DNA of 64,000 nucleotides from Platanthera guangdongensis (GCA_039583875.1 CM077153.1:115378568-115442567), one strand, 5' to 3'; counted from the first letter of the stretch, positions 32,145 through 44,579 are shown. Numbers and translations: made by a program. The notes: generated from the letters alone by a model not told the origin.

Positions 32145-33459
32145 TGATGTAGAGGTAGGCTAAGGGTGCACAAACCTACAACACTAGGTGATAGTGCAAG
32201 GGTGGCACGCTAATCCAACTCTACATGCAATGCAATGTCGATATTTTAACGAATAAGTTTAAGCAATGAAAATTCAGCAACTACGCAAATATTAAAAATA
32301 AAAAAACAAATATTTATTTTGACAATTTGATAATGACTTTCCTCCGCTCGGAGGGCTAAAGCAAAGTGCGCGGCGAATAGTTCCTCCTGCAAATTATTAG
32401 GGCACCAAAACAACCTTCTACTAGCAAGAATCGCAACATAATATAATAAATCAGCAAGTGAAAATACTGAATCAAATAGTACAATACTATAAACGCTCAC
32501 GAAGTAGAGGGCTGAACCGAAGCACTGAAGATTTGGAGGGCCGGATGTGTAGATCGGCGATCGGAGATGGAACCATTGGCGAGACGACGATGGCGGTGGC
32601 TGCCCTCAGCGGAAAACGGTGGTAGCGGAGAGTAAAATAGTGGTTCCGGCCAAGAATAAGTAGATCCAGGCCGGGGATGGGTAGATCCGATATGTAAGAG
32701 CGGATCCGGACAAAAATGGCAAGTGTGAGTGGTGGAAATAACGGATCGAGTGGCTAGAATCCTAGATCTGGACGGATCTAGAATTTTAGGGTTGTTAGGA
32801 TGGTGGATCCACAAAGGGGAGTTGGCGGATTAGGGAAGAGGGGAAGGTGGAGGCTAGCGTGAACAATATTTCTGTGGGAAGCAGGCGGGTGAACAGTGTC
32901 GGGTGCCGGGTGAACAGTGCTGGATGAACAGTACCGGATGAACAATGTCAGATGAATAGTGTCGGGTAAGCAGTGTTCGGTGGTAGTGGGTTTGGGATTT
33001 GGGGGTTGTAGGGGCTGCAGATGAGGGTTTCAGAGGGGGAAGAAGGCTATGGATGGGTAGTACCTTGGGGGTGGGGGTGGTGGGGGGGGGGGAGTTTGGC
33101 GGCCTAGGAGTCGTCACCTAGGGTTCCACGACTTCGGCACTGGAGAGGGATCGCTTGAATCCGGGAATACTTTTTCTCCAAATTTTGCAATGACTTGGTT
33201 CAATCTCTCAGACCAATATTTATAATAAAAAGAAGCACTAGGGCATGCCAATCAACAAATATGATTGGACGGCGGGAAATGCCTTGAAATACATGAAATA
33301 ACAGTCTAAAAAAATAAAGTAATATAAGATTTTGACTCGCGGCGACGCTCCAGACGCAATCGCGGAGTCCGATCGTCGATCCGGGCACGCCATATATGGA
33401 AAGTTGCCAAATCAGTCCCGAACGAGCCCAAAGCGCGTCCACATCTCTGCTCCGCATCA
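32145..33459 (-). repeat. 5' LTR of gypsy-2
   Basis: This intact 1315-bp LTR is the reference for the three-piece 3' copy. It shares blocks with the gypsy-3 LTR (CTTTCCTCC…GGAGGG; GTGGATCCAC…GGGGAG), so the two families are related. Confidence 0.92.
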
Positions 33460-33464
33460 ACAAC

Positions 33465-34806
33465 TCGTCACAATCTTATTTATCATTGATTTGAGACCGG
33501 GCCAATGAAACTTGTCCTCCATTAACGTAATGGTCTTGTCACGGCCAAAATGACCACCCAAAGCACCGCAATGCAACTCCCAAACGATGAAATGACGTCG
33601 GGAAGAACAAGGGATACATAGCTTCGAGTGCTTAAATAGGTAACCGTCTCGAATATAATAGACTGATATGGTGGTGGGAGAGTCGCTTTGAGCGGATAAA
33701 TAGATTTCCTTGAAATCTGGACAATGGACATACTCATACTTAATCCTATCGAACCCAATGGCTTTCACTTCAAGCGTAGACAATAATAACGTAACACGAC
33801 TAATAGCGTCGGCCACACGATTTAGAGTCCCCTTAAGATGTTTTATTATAAATGTGTACTCCTGCAGGTAGAAGACCCACTTGGCATGCCGAGGGCTAAC
33901 CTTGCTTTGAGAATTGACAAATCTCAAAGCGTCGTGATCAGATTGGATAACAAACTCCTTTGGGAGTAGATAGTGCCGCCAATATTGGAGGCATCGAATA
34001 ACAGTGTAAAACTCCCTATCATAATTAGAATAATTCAACTTTGGACCCGCGAGTTTCTCACTAAAATACCCTATCGGATGACCCTCCTGACTTAATACAC
34101 CGCCTATGCCGACCCCAGACGCATCACAAGACAACTCAAAAACCTTATTAAAATCCGGCAACCTTAAAAGTGGAGTTTCCGACATCCGTGATTTAATCGT
34201 TTGAAACGCTTTGGCAGCCGATTTGGTCCAAGTAAAATCACCTTTCTTCAAACATTCCGTTATCGGCGCCATAATACTACTAAAATCTCGAATGAAGCGA
34301 CGATAAAAGGTAGCTAGTCCGTGAAAACTTCTAACATCCCGAATGTTGGTGGGTTCCGGCCAATCCTTAATGGCTTGGACCTTCTTAGGATCCACATGTA
34401 TGCCTTCCGAACTCACACTATACCCAAAGAATTCTACGGACGTCACATAAAATGTACACTTCATGATATTGACAAATAATTTTTCCGTCCTCAGCATGGT
34501 AAGGATAGTCCTTAAATGTGACTCATGATCGATCAGAGAAGTACTAAAAACAAGGATATCATCAAAATACACCACTATGAATTTTCCCATGAATGGTTGG
34601 AAGACATGAGTCATCATCCTAGAGAAAGTACTCAGGGCATTGGAAAACCCAAACGACATCACTAACCATTCGTAAAGCCCATCTTTTGACTTGAAAGCGG
34701 CCTTCCATTCGTCTCCCTCTCTAATCCGGATCTGGTGGTAGCCACTTTTAAGGTTCAATTTCGAAAAGATCGTGGCCTCGACTAACATGTCCAATAAATC
34801 GTCCAA
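33465..34806 (-). pseudogene. pol: Gypsy-1 RT (palm onward), RNase H and integrase zinc finger start
   Basis: The open frame 34806-33457 shows SKLNLKSGYHQI, the catalytic [31 protein letters not shown], RNase H CDASGVGIGGVLSQ and SDHDALRFV, then the zinc finger GGHFGRDKTITLMEDKFHWP … IVTSC. It is cut by gypsy-2 at ACAAC (33460-33464). The rest of integrase is at 10657-11620. Confidence 0.9.
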
Positions 34807-35066
34807 TTGAGGTATGGAGAATCAATATTTAACAGTAATTTTATTAATTGCCCGACTATCCACACACATCCTCCAAGAACCGTCTTTCTTAGGGGCAAGT
34901 AAGGCGGGTACGACACACGAACTTTTGCTATGGCGGATGAATCCCTTAACAAATCCGAAATTTGGGTTTGCAACTCTGGGTGTGCGGAGGGGTTTAGCCG
35001 GTAGTGAGGAAGGTTGGGTAAAGAGGAACCCAGAATGAAATCTATCGCATGTTGGATGTCCCGCAT
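34782..35066 (-). pseudogene. pol: Gypsy-1 RT N-terminus
   Basis: [20 protein letters not shown] begins the RT. The frame then slips: the conserved [20 protein letters not shown] lies in the overlapping frame 34822-35103. At least one indel separates it from the palm ORF. Confidence 0.8.
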
Positions 35067-35176
35067 GGGGGTAACATGAGCGGTAGCTCGTCCGGATACA
35101 CATCCTTAAACTTTTCTAAAAGTTTCCTCAACGCTGGCGGCAAATTATCGAAAGAGGATACATCTTCCTTTATTTG

Positions 35177-35934
35177 TCAGTACACTAACGCATACATGAC
35201 ACCATCTAGAAAAGTATCATGCGCAAACTCCTTCTTACCTATCAGGCTTAATGTTTTCTTCTCTATCGGAATAAGCGTGTCTTTAGAAGGGACAGTAGGA
35301 TCCTTAGACGGAGTAAGCTTCAACGTAATGGCCTTGCCATTAAATTTGAACTCGTAGGTGTTAGCACGTCCCAGGTGAGTAACATCATGTAAAGCCACGG
35401 ACGTCCTAATAGAACATGACAAGCGTCCATGGGGATGACGTCAGACCAAATTTTCTCCGAATAAGCCTTTATGGTAAGGGGAACCAAGCAACGCTTCGAA
35501 ACCGAAAGGGATGTCTTGTTAACCCACGCAACCTTATAAGATTGAGGGTGTGGTTCGGTGGTAAACAACATGCACGACACCGCATTCTCCGAAATCACAT
35601 TCATACAGTTTCCACTATCGATAATCAATTTGCACCACTTCTCTCCGCTCTTAAAATTTAACGAGAAAATATTCGTCCTATTCCGTTCATCTGATGCTCG
35701 CCGAGTAGCCAAAATATACCTCATCACCATCATATTAATATCATCCTCTATGTCGCTAGGTATTTCTTCCGATTCAGATTCTTCACCAGCCTCATACATG
35801 AGCTCAGCGGACTCAGACGAGGTATCTAAAAGGGCTAGGGGCTTGGGTTTGGTTGGACACTCGCTAGCATAATGACCCTGAATACCACAAGCAAAACACG
35901 TAGCATTTGTCTTGCTAATCCTACCGATGGGCAC
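35177..35934 (-). pseudogene. pol: Gypsy-1 zinc knuckle and protease
   Basis: CFACGIQGHYASECP is an intact CCHC knuckle (35934 frame). A Glu/Ser-rich linker follows, then the protease LIIDSGNCMNVIS and HVLLGRPWLY. A frameshift near 35340-35420 moves the tail (GRANTYEFKFNGKAITLKL) to another frame. Confidence 0.85.
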
Positions 35935-36016
35935 TCTCTCACCTGTCGTGTTTCTCAGATTCCTAGCCGTAATGACAATAGAGTTCGGGTCAGCGGACCG
36001 AAACTTGCCCTTATCC

Positions 36017-36888
36017 TTATGGGTGGATGGGGGGGGGGGGTGGTCCTAAGATGGACCTTCCCTTCTGAAACGAGCGAGATTTGGACTTGAAGGCATTGTG
36101 CTTCTCAATATCCAAGGCAGCGTTAAAGATAGTGTTCAAGTCGGTGTGACCATACCGTTGGAGCTTACCCTGAATGTTGGGGTTGAGCCCCTTACGAAAC
36201 CTAGAGAAGGTGATCTCTGGCATCTCCCTAACATCACACCTAACCATCATGTCCTTAAGACGACTCATGTAATCATCAACCGACATATTCCCTTGCCTCG
36301 GGGTAGCTAAATCATCAAACATCTGTGTTCGATGGTACGCAGGAACGTACTGATCAGTCAACATGGCTTTCATGCCAGTCCAACCAATGGGTGGTAAGCT
36401 GTTCACCGCACCTAGACGCCGTTCCTCGTTCAGCCAAAATATTTTAGCCCCGCTTAACAACTTCATCCTCGCAACTCGCACCTTTTGTACGTCGGTCAGA
36501 TTGTGGCACTCGAAATAGCACTCCATTTCCATAACCCAATATAAGAACACTTGGGGTTCACCAAGTCGTCGTACCATGGGGGTTTGATACGAACAGCCCT
36601 AGTGATATCAAACTCGTACGGTGCCTGGTTATTACGATTAGGTGCACGCGGGACATAATCGTTATTATTATTGTTATTGTTGTTCCACTCGTCATGCTGG
36701 CGGGCCGCCTGATTAGGGGGAGCCACTTGGTTTAACCTCAACTCGTGAAGCATCTCCCTGATGTCCGTTAGCGGATCAGTGAACTCCCAGCGGAGGTCAT
36801 CAATCATTGTCGTACCGTGATCCGCATCCCGATCGTCCTCGATATTGGAAGTAGAAGGGGTATACCCTGTGCCTAGTCTAGTGCGCAT
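36017..36888 (-). pseudogene. gag: Gypsy-1 gag
   Basis: ATG at 36888 begins MRTRLGTGYTPSTS with an Asn run (36660-36690) and FDITRAVRIK. A frameshift near 36560 leads to the gag domain (36577-36017): YWVMEMECYFECHNLTDVQK, RMKLLSGAKIFWLNEERR, MLTDQYVPAYHRTQMFDDL, RFRKGLNPNIQGKLQRYG. A second slip occurs at the G run 36029-36040. Confidence 0.85.
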
Positions 36889-37173
36889 GCAGTGAAAGAG
36901 GTTGGACCCTGACTCGATGAAAATTTATAAAAGATAATTTTTTTTCCAATTAATAACTGGGTGAAAATAAAATATTTTTTAATTTCTTACCGCGAAGGGT
37001 ATGAAGATTTTCCAGAATTGTTTTTTTGAATTTTGCAGAAAAATGAGATTTTTAGGCTGCTATTTGCGGACCAGATTTTTTTTTCAAATTTTTGATCAAC
37101 GAAACGTGCTAGACAAGTGCGTGTCGACGTCACAAGAATAAAAGGATGGTGTCAATTAAGAAATTGACACGAA
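36889..37173 (-). other. Gypsy-1 untranslated leader
   Basis: This AT-rich stretch between PBS and gag ATG has no ORF of note. It is expected to hold packaging signals, but none is recognisable. Confidence 0.5.
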
Positions 37174-37189
37174 CCTCACTCTGATACCA
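37174..37189 (-). other. Primer binding site of gypsy-1
   Basis: On the minus strand TGGTATCAGAGTGAGG follows the LTR end TGCATCA by three bases; it is of Met-tRNA type. Confidence 0.85.
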
Positions 37190-37192
37190 AAT

Positions 37193-37780
37193 TGATGCAG
37201 GCTACGTCACCCGACGAACCGCCACAGACAAACGACACCGAAGGACTCTCTCACGTTCCAATTCTACGCTCACACCAATAAAACGCAGCACACTCGATTT
37301 TGCGATATTATTATTCCAAAGCTAACGTACGGGTTCAACACATCCTTAGAGATCAAATAGAAGCTATGAGCCAATATTCTCTCAAACGAAAAGGATCTAC
37401 CCGATCCGGTCGAGCGTGTGTTGTATCAAAAAAGATCCACCGAAAATGAACGATTTCAGAAAAGGTAGATCTCCCTCAACAAAAAGAAAACGAGATCCGC
37501 TAATCCTCACGAATTTAAATAGATCAAGTGAAACAACAAAAATCGTTTGGATCAAAAATCACAATGAAATCAAAATTTCGCAAACAACGCCAAGCAAGCC
37601 ACCACAAGATTTATCTAAGATGGAAGCACTAAAAAGTAGAAATTTCGTTACCCTAATCGGAAGATGATTCCGATGAAAGATTCGCTCTTCTACGGTTCCG
37701 TCAGAGTCACGCCGAATGGAGAGAAACACGTCCGCCTTCCTCGATTCACGCCGGAGAAGATTTGTCGTTGCAAGAGGGAA
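37193..37780 (-). repeat. Gypsy-1 5' LTR, piece 1
   Basis: It matches 9148-9735 of the 3' LTR and is interrupted by the SIRE element at 37781. Confidence 0.9.
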
Positions 37781-39470
37781 TGAAAGTATCTAACGTCTAC
37801 CTAAATCACCTAGAGGGGGGTGAATCGGTGATGTTTGTGTCTTTTTGCGGAATAAAAATTATCTAAAAATTCATGCACACAAACATAGAAATTTATAGTG
37901 GTTCCCCGTATTGGGTACGTCCACTGTCTCTCCTCGCATATCTACCACGAAGAGATAGATTCGGCTACTTCACCTTTCTCAGATTTCGTTAAACCTTACA
38001 ACTCGGAGCAACGCTCCTACACCTCGGAGAACAAACTCCTACACCTCGATCAACAACCGGATCTACAACTCGATCCACAAACCGGATCTACAATCTCGAT
38101 TCACAAACGGATCTATAAATCTCGATTCACAAACGGATCTACAAATCTCGGAGACAAAGCTCCTACAATAGTAAAAACAATCTTTACAATCAATAATAGA
38201 AATTTATACTTCCAGATCTGAATTCTGCAAGGATCTTCCTTCTTAAAAACTGAAAGTCGATGATGAAGGTTGAGGAAGAAAACCCAGAAAACTGGATCTG
38301 AAAACCTTGGATCCGACACGATCAAGTAGATGTTGAAGAAGCTTTGAATCTTGGATCTGTCGAATCTCTTCTTCTTTTGAATCACTGGATCGAGAGAAGA
38401 GCGACAATGAAAAACGATGATGAAGACGGTGCGGCTTTTCCCGAAATTAGAAAGTGCGATTCTGATTCTGATTGCTGTAATTATTCTTGTAATTATTAGG
38501 GTTAGTGGAATCCTATGAACAGACTATTTATAGATCATCTTCTAACGGTCATAAGTTATTAAGGAAATATTCTCGTGGATCAATCATGAGATACTTAAAT
38601 TAATTTGAAATCCCGTCAGACTATTTAAGAAGAATTTTCTGCAAGTCCATTTCTCGAGAAGAATTAGATTTCTCGAGAAGGCATGACCTTCTCGAGAAAA
38701 GGCATGACCTTCTCGAGAAAAGACTTAACAAAAATTCTTAGAAATGCGAACCTGATTTCTCGAGAAGGATTGTATTTCTCGAGAAAAATACTTGGCGCAA
38801 ATTTAGAACTAAAATCAGATTTCTCGAGAAGAATATGATTTCTCGAGAAATGAATTGCTTTCTCGAGAAATGACCTGATCTTCCCGAGAAATTTACTTGA
38901 TGAAAATTTTGTCAACTTAAAGACTTATTTCTCGAGAAAGGACTTGATGTCTAGAGAAATATAATTGGCTTCTCGAGAAACAGTTTTGATTTCTCGAGAA
39001 CGACTTTCCTTTCTCGAGAAAATGATTTGGAGTATTTTCAGACAATTTCCCGAGAAGTCTTTTGGTTTCTCAAGAACAACTTTGTTTTCTCGAGAAATGT
39101 ACTTAGACTTCTCGAGAAATACATGTCATTTCTCGAGAAATGGACATAGGAAATTTTTCAGAAAAATTTTCTTTTATTCTTTTTGTTGAAACCAACAACC
39201 CTTGCTTTCTTCCATTTCTTTAGTACTTGAATATGAAGTGCATCCCAATAGAGACGTTACACATGAGTCAACAGCATGGATCACACAGTGAGCGATTATA
39301 TTGCATGGTCCTGTGTTTGGTGACTCATTGTAAACTGACATTGGTGTACACTTAGCAATAATAACATGCAAGCACTCAACTAAATTACAACATCAAATAC
39401 AAACTTAATTTATCTTAGTTCAAGAATGATTTCACACAAATTTGTGTTATTGTGGATACAATACCCAACA
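37781..39470 (-). repeat. 3' LTR of SIRE element
   Basis: This 1690-bp LTR has plus-strand ends TGAAAGTATC…ACCCAACA. About 38030-38150 holds 26-28-bp units (CACAAACGGATCTACAAATC). At 38650-39140 lies an array of TTTCTCGAGAAA palindromes (16 exact CTCGAG cores plus variants). Open frames here follow the repeats. Confidence 0.92.
38650..39145. repeat. Dispersed TTTCTCGAGAAA palindrome array, LTR copy 1
   Basis: The 10-12-bp palindrome recurs every 15-50 bases with about 16 exact CTCGAG cores and four one-base variants (CCCGAG, CTAGAG, CTCAAG). Spacers differ in sequence and length, so this is not a simple tandem satellite. Confidence 0.9.
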
Positions 39471-39485
39471 ATCTCCCTCTATTTA
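39471..39485 (-). other. Polypurine tract of SIRE element
   Basis: On the minus strand AAATAGAGGGAGAT precedes the LTR start TGTTGGGTATTG. Confidence 0.85.
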
Positions 39486-40317
39486 TAAAAGTCAAAACCC
39501 TCTACATTAAGGTGAGTTATATCAAGATAATAAAAGAATTAACTAACAAGTAACATGATGTATGTAATGACAGATAAGAAATAATAAGATCAACAAAATT
39601 CAAAATTTTATATATATAGAGTTTGTCCACAAGATTAAATCCAGGTCCACAAAATTCTATAACATTGATAATCATGAATCACTTGTACTATTGTTGATGC
39701 TGTCTTTTCTTCTTTTCTTGTTGTCTTTTCTTATAACTGAGTGACTTGGGGTAGTACTTTGGAGGTCTAGGAGGAGCTTTAGGATTATTACGTCCATATT
39801 CACGATCATAAATTCTTCTTTTTGTCATTGATTTTTCATAAAACTCTCACTCTTTGTGACTGTAATGATCATCTTTATTTTCATTAAATTCTACAACCAG
39901 CTTTAGAGTGTCAATAATAAGAGACTTTGAAGTTGGACTCTACACTTCAGCAAATTCTTTTTCAATTTTTTGGGCAGTACCTTGACTGGGAGTATATCTG
40001 CTGGCATAAGCACCCTCACCATATTTCTTTTTCTTATGCACTGGCATTTCAGGAGACAATTCTTAATGTATCTCTGGTTGATCATAAGTCCATACTTGTG
40101 AATAACTTTCAGGAGAAAATTCATACTGTTCAGGTCTTGGAGAAAAAGTAGTCTTGAAGGCATTTGGATCTAGATGAGGAGGTGAAGATTCATTTGGGTC
40201 AACCTGAAAGTCTGAAAAGATTTGATTATGCATTCAGACAGCAGTCTTATACGTATAGATATTTACCCCCTTAATTTGCTTGTCTACACTTGTATTGATC
40301 TCCTTTAGTTGATCACC
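39486..40317 (-). other. Region between env-like ORF and PPT
   Basis: It contains frame fragments (39903-40163) probably continuing the env-like ORF, with stops, then AT-rich untranslated sequence. No other feature seen. Confidence 0.5.
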
Positions 40318-42134
40318 TCACTGATTTTTCATTTCTTGAACTTTATTATCTAGATTTTCTTTTACTTTATCCTCCTCCTTTCTGACTTCTACAGATAGGG
40401 TCGCAATGACATCTTCTTTGAACTTTCCAACCTCTTCACTAGTCTTGAAATTCTGTTCATCAATTTTCTTCAGCAATAGAATTTGATTGTTTGCCACAGT
40501 TACTGCTTGATTCATAACTTCACCAACACTGGTGATAGTGTGGTCTATAACTTTGCCACCAATTTTGAACAGTCTCTTGAATTCATCTGTATTGTTTTGA
40601 ATTTTAGCAAAATCTCTGCTCATCTATTTTTCAAGAACAGTGACTTTATCAGTTACTTCTTGGAGAGACTTGTCAAAGTACTCTCGTTGCTTGGTCAACA
40701 TAGATTCAATTTTACCCAACAGAGTATCTTCAGGAATAATGTCAACTGGAGGGGGTGGAGGTAGAGCTGAAGCTGTTCAGATAGATATTTCTTCAATAAT
40801 AACTGAACTTGTGCCTCTTTGGGATGAATTCATCTCATCCCCTTCCTCACCTATAATAGTAGAGAGAGAGAAATCCAAACTCCTCATAGGAGGTTCTGCA
40901 GGCTCTGGTATAATTTTATCATCATCATCAGAGACTATATCAACATTCTCCCCCTCAACTTGTTCCTGAGGCAGAGAATCTTTTGGTAACACTTCAGCAG
41001 TATCTTCTGAAATGTTTTCAGGTATCTTTTCAGGAGAGAAGAATGAAGGTTCATCTGAAGTTAGCTTTTCTATTAGTTTGTCAATGTCAGTTACAGTAGT
41101 ATCCACTTGAGCATCATCAAGATTTTCTTGATCAGAAGAGGAGTCAATGTCCATACCTGAGCCACCATCTTGCACAAAGGTGTTCCTATCAACATCAGAC
41201 TGATCTAAGTTTTCCTCTTCTGCTGCCACATCATCATCAACAACTTGCTCTGTAAACTGAGCTACAGGAACATATGACTGAACCTCTGTTTCTGGAATCT
41301 CAGCTTGCTGAACTGCTTCATGAACTGAAGGAGCAGGCTCCCCCTCAACAACTGCACCGGATGTGCCAACTGTATCAGTAAGAAGTGGAGATGAGGTCCT
41401 GTCCTCATCATCTATGATCCTTGGCACTGCAGGAGCCTGGCCTGACCTTGGAATTCTTATTTCCCATCGGCTGATGGATGAGATAGTGACTTTCTTTAGG
41501 TGGCGAATGGACACACCTTTAGACAAGTCAAAGATTTGAGGATGTACTTGATTCAAATAGAGAGAAATAATTCTTGCAAAGTTTGGTGCTTTTAAGCTTT
41601 CCTTAATTTTGTCAAACAACAGATGTCCCCACTGGAATTTCTTGCGGCAGATCACAACAATCATCATGCAGAAAAAATCAGAAGATATATAACCAAGGGA
41701 TCCTGTTTTGTAGAGTAAGACTTTTGCTAGAATGTTGGCCAGCAGTTTGCTCTCATCGTTCATGTGTTGTCTTCTAATGGAAGTGCTGGATTGTGAGAGA
41801 CCACAAAAGGACAAAGCCCTGGAATAATCTGGTTCTTCCAGGTAGTCTTCTTCATCTATGGACGACAATCGCAGAAACTCTGTCAAAGAAGAATGCTTGA
41901 TTTTGAATTTCACATCTCTGACTGAAGTTTTCAGCAACTTTCCACTCCTCTTAATCTTGGCATTTCTGAAAAACTTTTCTACGTCTTTTATCAGGACTTT
42001 GCACGGATGCTCAAGTATGAAGGTGAGTCCGACGGATTCAAGAAGAAGAAGAACGTTCCGGAAATCGTCTGAAATTCTTCATTACCTGATCGAACAAACT
42101 CACTGCCCATGCCAATCTTTGTAGTAGGAGCCAT
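40318..42134 (-). pseudogene. SIRE env-like ORF3
   Basis: ATG at 42134 (MAPTTKIGMGSEF) leads, after a frameshift near 42060, into the 386-residue frame 41937-40777: a conserved N-terminal block (SLTEFLRLSSIDEEDY, LANILAKVLLYKTGSLGYIS, FFCMMIVVICRKKFQWGHLL) and a long acidic, Pro/Ser-rich C-terminal part. After a stop, 40623-40318 is a Lys/Glu-rich coiled coil. The position after RNase H matches the env-like gene of SIRE1/Maximus elements. An envelope role is unproven for the family, and no signal peptide is visible here. Confidence 0.8.
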
Positions 42135-42339
42135 CGATTGAGATGAATGAGGGATTTCTGACTATTCAAAGAAGAATCGATGGCTTTCGGCGGAAATGAA
42201 AAGTCTTTCTCGGGAAAAGGGGTTTTCGAATTCGTGGATTTGGATATTTTATGGACTTATCTATTTATATAAAGTTGAAAATTTTGAAGAATTAGAGAAG
42301 GGCGTACCTGGAATGGCGGTTTGTATTCTTCAAAAATTT

Positions 42340-42600
42340 ATATTGACAGAATTGGACATTTCTCGAGAGAGATGAGGCTTCTCGAGAACTATAAGTCATT
42401 TCTCAAGAAATATAAGTAGTGTTTCGAGAAATCCAGTTGTTTTTCTCGAGAAATCCGGAAGCTTTCGTGAAATCCTTTTTAAGTTCTCGAGAAATTCAGG
42501 CCATTTCTCGAGAAATTTACTTAGAGTTCTTGAGAAATTCAGTAAGTTTTCGAGAAATATAATAAGTTTTCGAGAAATCCATATCTGAGCTTGAGATTTT
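42340..42600. repeat. TTTCTCGAGAAA palindrome cluster between pol and ORF3
   Basis: Five exact CTCGAG cores and about five variants lie in the non-coding gap between RNase H and ORF3. This shows the motif is not restricted to the LTRs. Confidence 0.85.
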
Positions 42601-42674
42601 TCTGAGTATGAATTCTCTTGAAATTTGCTGTGTGGCTGATGCTGAATCTTCTCTTGATTTCAAATATTAGCTTT

Positions 42675-43025
42675 TTAGGATTCCATGTTGAACATACCAA
42701 GTTCTGCCTTGAAGAAGGAGAACTTAGTCTCGTCCAGTGGCTTTGTAAAAATATCTGCAACTTGACTGCCCGTCGGGACATAGATGATGGCTATGTCCTT
42801 GTTATCCACATGCTCCCAGATGAAATGGCAGCGCAACTCGATGTGCTTGGTCCGGCTGTAGGAAATTGGATTGTTTGCAATAGATATTGCGCTGGATGAG
42901 TCACAATACATCAGAATTTCTCTGAACTTCAAATTATAATATTCAAGTTGGTTTCTGATCCATAAAAGCTGTGCGCAACAACTACCCGCAGATATATACT
43001 CTGACTCGGCAGTAGAAGTTGCCAC
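42675..43025 (-). pseudogene. pol: SIRE RNase H
   Basis: TAESEYISAGSCCAQLLWIR, YCDSSSAISIANNP, RTKHIELRCHFIWEHV and QVADIFTKPLDETKF are the conserved copia RNase H blocks through the normal pol terminus (FKAELGMF). Confidence 0.88.
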
Positions 43026-43141
43026 ACAATTCTGCTTCTTACTGCTCCATGAAATAAGTCGTCTTCCGAGAAATTGGCATGTCCCGAAAGTGCTTTTCCT
43101 ATCGTCCCTGCTACCTGCAAAATCAGCATCTGAAAAGCCAA

Positions 43142-44579
43142 TTAGCTCGACGTTATTACTTCTTGGGTACCATAAGCTAAGATTGGGTGTACCCTTAAGG
43201 TATCTAAAATTCGCTTTGCATCGACGTAATGAGATTCCTTAGTGTTCACCTGATATCTAGCGCAGACACATGTTGAAAACATTATATCTGGTTTACTGGC
43301 AGTCAGGTAGAGCAAGAATCCAATTATGCTTCTGTACTTGGTTTCATCAAAAGGTTTCCCTTTCTTATCCTTGTCCAGAGACACAGTTGAACCCATTGGA
43401 GTGCTCATTGAGATTGCATTCTCCATTCCGAATTTGTTAAGAAGCTCTTTTGTGAAATTCGTCTGAGTTGAAAATTTCATCTTCAGATTGCTTCACTTGA
43501 AGTCCTAAGAAATACTTCAGCTCACCCATACTGCTCATTTCAAACTTCCATTGCATAAATTTGGAAAACTTTTTTGCAAAGACTGTCTTCTGTAGAGTTA
43601 AATATGATGTCGACATATATTTGCACTAGAAAAATCTTGCCTTTAACTTCCCTAAAAAATAATATCTTGTCTATCTTTCCCCGTGTGAACTTATTCTCAA
43701 GAAGAAAGCTAGACAACGTCTCATACCATGCTCTGGGAGCTTGCTTTAAACCGTATAATGCTTTATTTAAAAAGTAAACATAATTAGGGAATAGAGAATT
43801 GCCAAAACCTGGGGGTTGCGCTACGTATACTGCTCTTTCAGATTCCCGTTGAGGAATGCTGACTTCACGTTTATTTGGTAGACAGTGAAGCCTTTGAGGG
43901 AAGCATACGCAAAAAACAACCTGATCGCCTCGAGCCGAGCCATTGGAGCAAATGTCTGGTCAAAGTCGATCCCCTCTTCTTGTCTGTATCCTTGTTCTAC
44001 AAGCCTGACTTTGTTCTTGATAATTACTCTGTGTTCGTGCAACTTGTTTCTGAATGTCCAGTTGGTGCCGATCACGTTCCGTCCCTTTGGTCTGGGCACC
44101 AGCTCCCAGACTTTGCATCATTCAAACTGGTTGAGCTCCTCTTGCATTGCTAAAATTCAAGATGCATCCTTGTTTGCCTCTTCGAATTTCTTTGCCTTGA
44201 CCCGAGACAGAAAACTGAGATGCAAAATTTCATTAGCTGTACCTCTTCTGGCTCTAACACCGTCGCCTGGCTCTCCTATTATCTGATCAGCTGGATGATC
44301 TCTTAGGTGTCTGAACTCTAAATTTCTTGCTCTCCCTCCAACAGGCTCTGCAACATCCGGTGCCGCCTCTGTAGGTTGAGGAAATTCCTCCTCTATTGGT
44401 TCTTCATCCACCAAGCCTGGATTGACGAGTTTGACTGCGCTTGGAGCTTTTTCCTTAACATCTTCATCCAAGCTATATTCCTTGAACCTGGTACCTGCAT
44501 CTGCACCAATAACACTAGACGAGTTGCTATGAAGCAAGCTAGTCTCATCAAATACAACGTTTGTCAACTCTTCTACCAT
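43142..44579 (-). pseudogene. pol: SIRE integrase tail, linker and reverse transcriptase
   Basis: The linker (44579-44157) is Glu/Pro-rich. RT blocks are [37 protein letters not shown] and [16 protein letters not shown] (44099-43821). A degenerate stretch follows, then STPMGSTVSLDKDKKGKPFD (43480-43142). The catalytic box near 43606-43620 reads IYVDIIF where SIRE-type RTs have IYVDDIIF, so one Asp codon is missing. Several frame breaks add to the inactivation. Confidence 0.88.

Larger units (their letters stand above)
11626..33459 (-). mobile_element. Gypsy-2: chromovirus derivative with gag and chromodomain-like tail but no RT
   Basis: The ends TGATGTAG…CATCA are flanked by the 5-bp duplication ACAAC (11621-11625, 33460-33464), inside gypsy-1 integrase. 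The 5' LTR is 32145-33459. The 3' LTR is in three pieces (11626-11824, 19477-20360, 29024-29258) that sum to about 1318 bp against 1315 bp for the intact one. Internal content is gag, an unrecognised segment, integrase tail and chromodomain-like region. Protease, RT, RNase H and integrase core are absent, so it is non-autonomous. Confidence 0.9.
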
